The notes beneath the pieces were generated by a model. That model was given only the letters and a program-made list of their open reading frames with translations, ran no database searches and had not been told where the DNA came from. DNA of 64,000 nt. It comes from Endozoicomonas sp. OPT23. GTDB lineage: Bacteria; Pseudomonadota; Gammaproteobacteria; Pseudomonadales; Endozoicomonadaceae. This document shows positions 63,600 to 64,000 of this stretch, piece by piece. The stretch covers positions 372,001-436,000 of the forward strand of contig NZ_PPFD01000002.1 of assembly GCF_009653635.1 (NCBI RefSeq), read 5' to 3'. Each line of letters starts with the position of its first letter. Positions within the stretch are counted from its first letter, which is position 1. A program made the position numbers and the translations under genes.

Positions 63600-64000
63600 T
63601 CAGGTCATATCCTGAGGATCGACATCCAGATTCCATCGAAGGGTTCTGGGTAACTTTACACTGTCCAGTTGTTGAATCAGAACGCTGAGCAATCGGTGCA
63701 GGTCTGATCGACGTAAGCTGTGAATCATCAACTGATACCTATACCGCCCCTGACGTTTTTCCATCGGTGCTGGTAGTGGGCCAAGAGCCCGGACGGAGGA
63801 AAATTGTTGCTGGAACGGCTCTGCTGTCGATCTGAGTAACTTTAACAGGTTAATTCCTTCAGCCGCTGTCGCACTTTCTGCTCTGAATAAAGCCAGATAA
63901 CCAACAGGAGGAAGATTAAGCTGTTGTCGTTCATTGAAAAGGCTGGCTGCAAACTTCGGGTAATTATTGCTGGCCAGTAATTGCAAAGAAGGGTTTTGTG
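63600..64000 (-). CDS. priA: Primosomal replication helicase PriA, C-terminal part
   Basis: The frame runs off the right edge, so only about 133 C-terminal residues are here. They match the end of PriA: SNNYPKFAASLFNERQQLNLPPVGYLALFRAES, ALGPLPAPMEKRQGRYRYQLMI and the final RWNLDVDPQD. PriA restarts stalled forks. The helicase core and zinc site lie outside the window. Confidence 0.9.
   Translation of the reverse strand, partial: QNPSLQLLASNNYPKFAASLFNERQQLNLPPVGYLALFRAESATAAEGINLLKLLRSTAEPFQQQFSSVRALGPLPAPMEKRQGRYRYQLMIHSLRRSDLHRLLSVLIQQLDSVKLPRTLRWNLDVDPQDMT

Overview
The window is chromosomal DNA from a gammaproteobacterium. The gene content points to the Oceanospirillales/Pseudomonas side of the class: class Ia nrdAB-yfaE, pyrBI, ubiEJB followed by hisI-hisE-tatA-tatB-rsmE, a DUF3094 peptide next to a type II NADH dehydrogenase, and a beta-ketodecanoyl-type FabH paralogue. 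The many lineage-specific proteins with long, low-complexity, charged or proline-rich N termini, together with the moderate GC content, suggest Endozoicomonas or a close host-associated relative. That placement is inference, not proof. No phage, IS transposase, rRNA or CRISPR array was seen.

Layout. 1-5 kb: end of mlaA, yaaA, an avidin-like secreted protein, and divergent manB/manC for GDP-mannose. 5-7.3 kb: bioB-bioF behind a candidate BirA operator. 7.3-12.5 kb, minus strand: gdhA, a PIN-PhoH ATPase, rhlB and a small basic protein. 12.8-17.2 kb, minus strand: pyrBI with a terminator-like leader, an exported acetolactate-decarboxylase-like protein and an orphan peptide-binding protein. 17.3-21.3 kb, minus strand: nrdA-nrdB-yfaE. 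A 760-bp regulatory region with NrdR boxes and a DnaA box separates it from rstAB. 24.5-29.5 kb: an unknown CXXCH protein and divergent metR/metE with a 15-bp perfect operator palindrome. 29.5-32.7 kb: a minus-strand array of three paralogues of an unrecognised family plus a small lipoprotein. 32.8-37.4 kb: aminotransferase, M48 lipoprotein protease, grxD, EamA transporter and 2-Cys peroxiredoxin. 37.7-38.6 kb: seven tRNA genes alternating Asn and Lys. 38.7-48.9 kb: ndh, methyltransferase, yejK, a GT39/ArnT-like glycosyltransferase, tapT/alkB, a yfcZ homologue, a BMP-type binding protein and a UDP-sugar epimerase. 49-55 kb: ppc, a NADAR-domain fusion and a KAS III enzyme. 55.3-64 kb: ubiE-ubiJ-ubiB, hisI-hisE, tatA-tatB, a large unknown gene where tatC would be expected, rsmE, a DUF2059-like secreted protein and the end of priA.

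Two non-genic themes stand out. At least eight intergenic copies of a roughly 90-bp palindromic element (12.6, 34.1, 35.1, 37.5, 40.4, 44.8, 59.6 and 62.6 kb) share conserved flanks but have different stems that stay paired. A separate 96-bp three-hairpin element lies before ubiE. The best candidates for undescribed biology are the 29.5-32.7 kb paralogue array, the NADAR fusion, the gene replacing tatC, the avidin-like protein and the palindromic repeat family.
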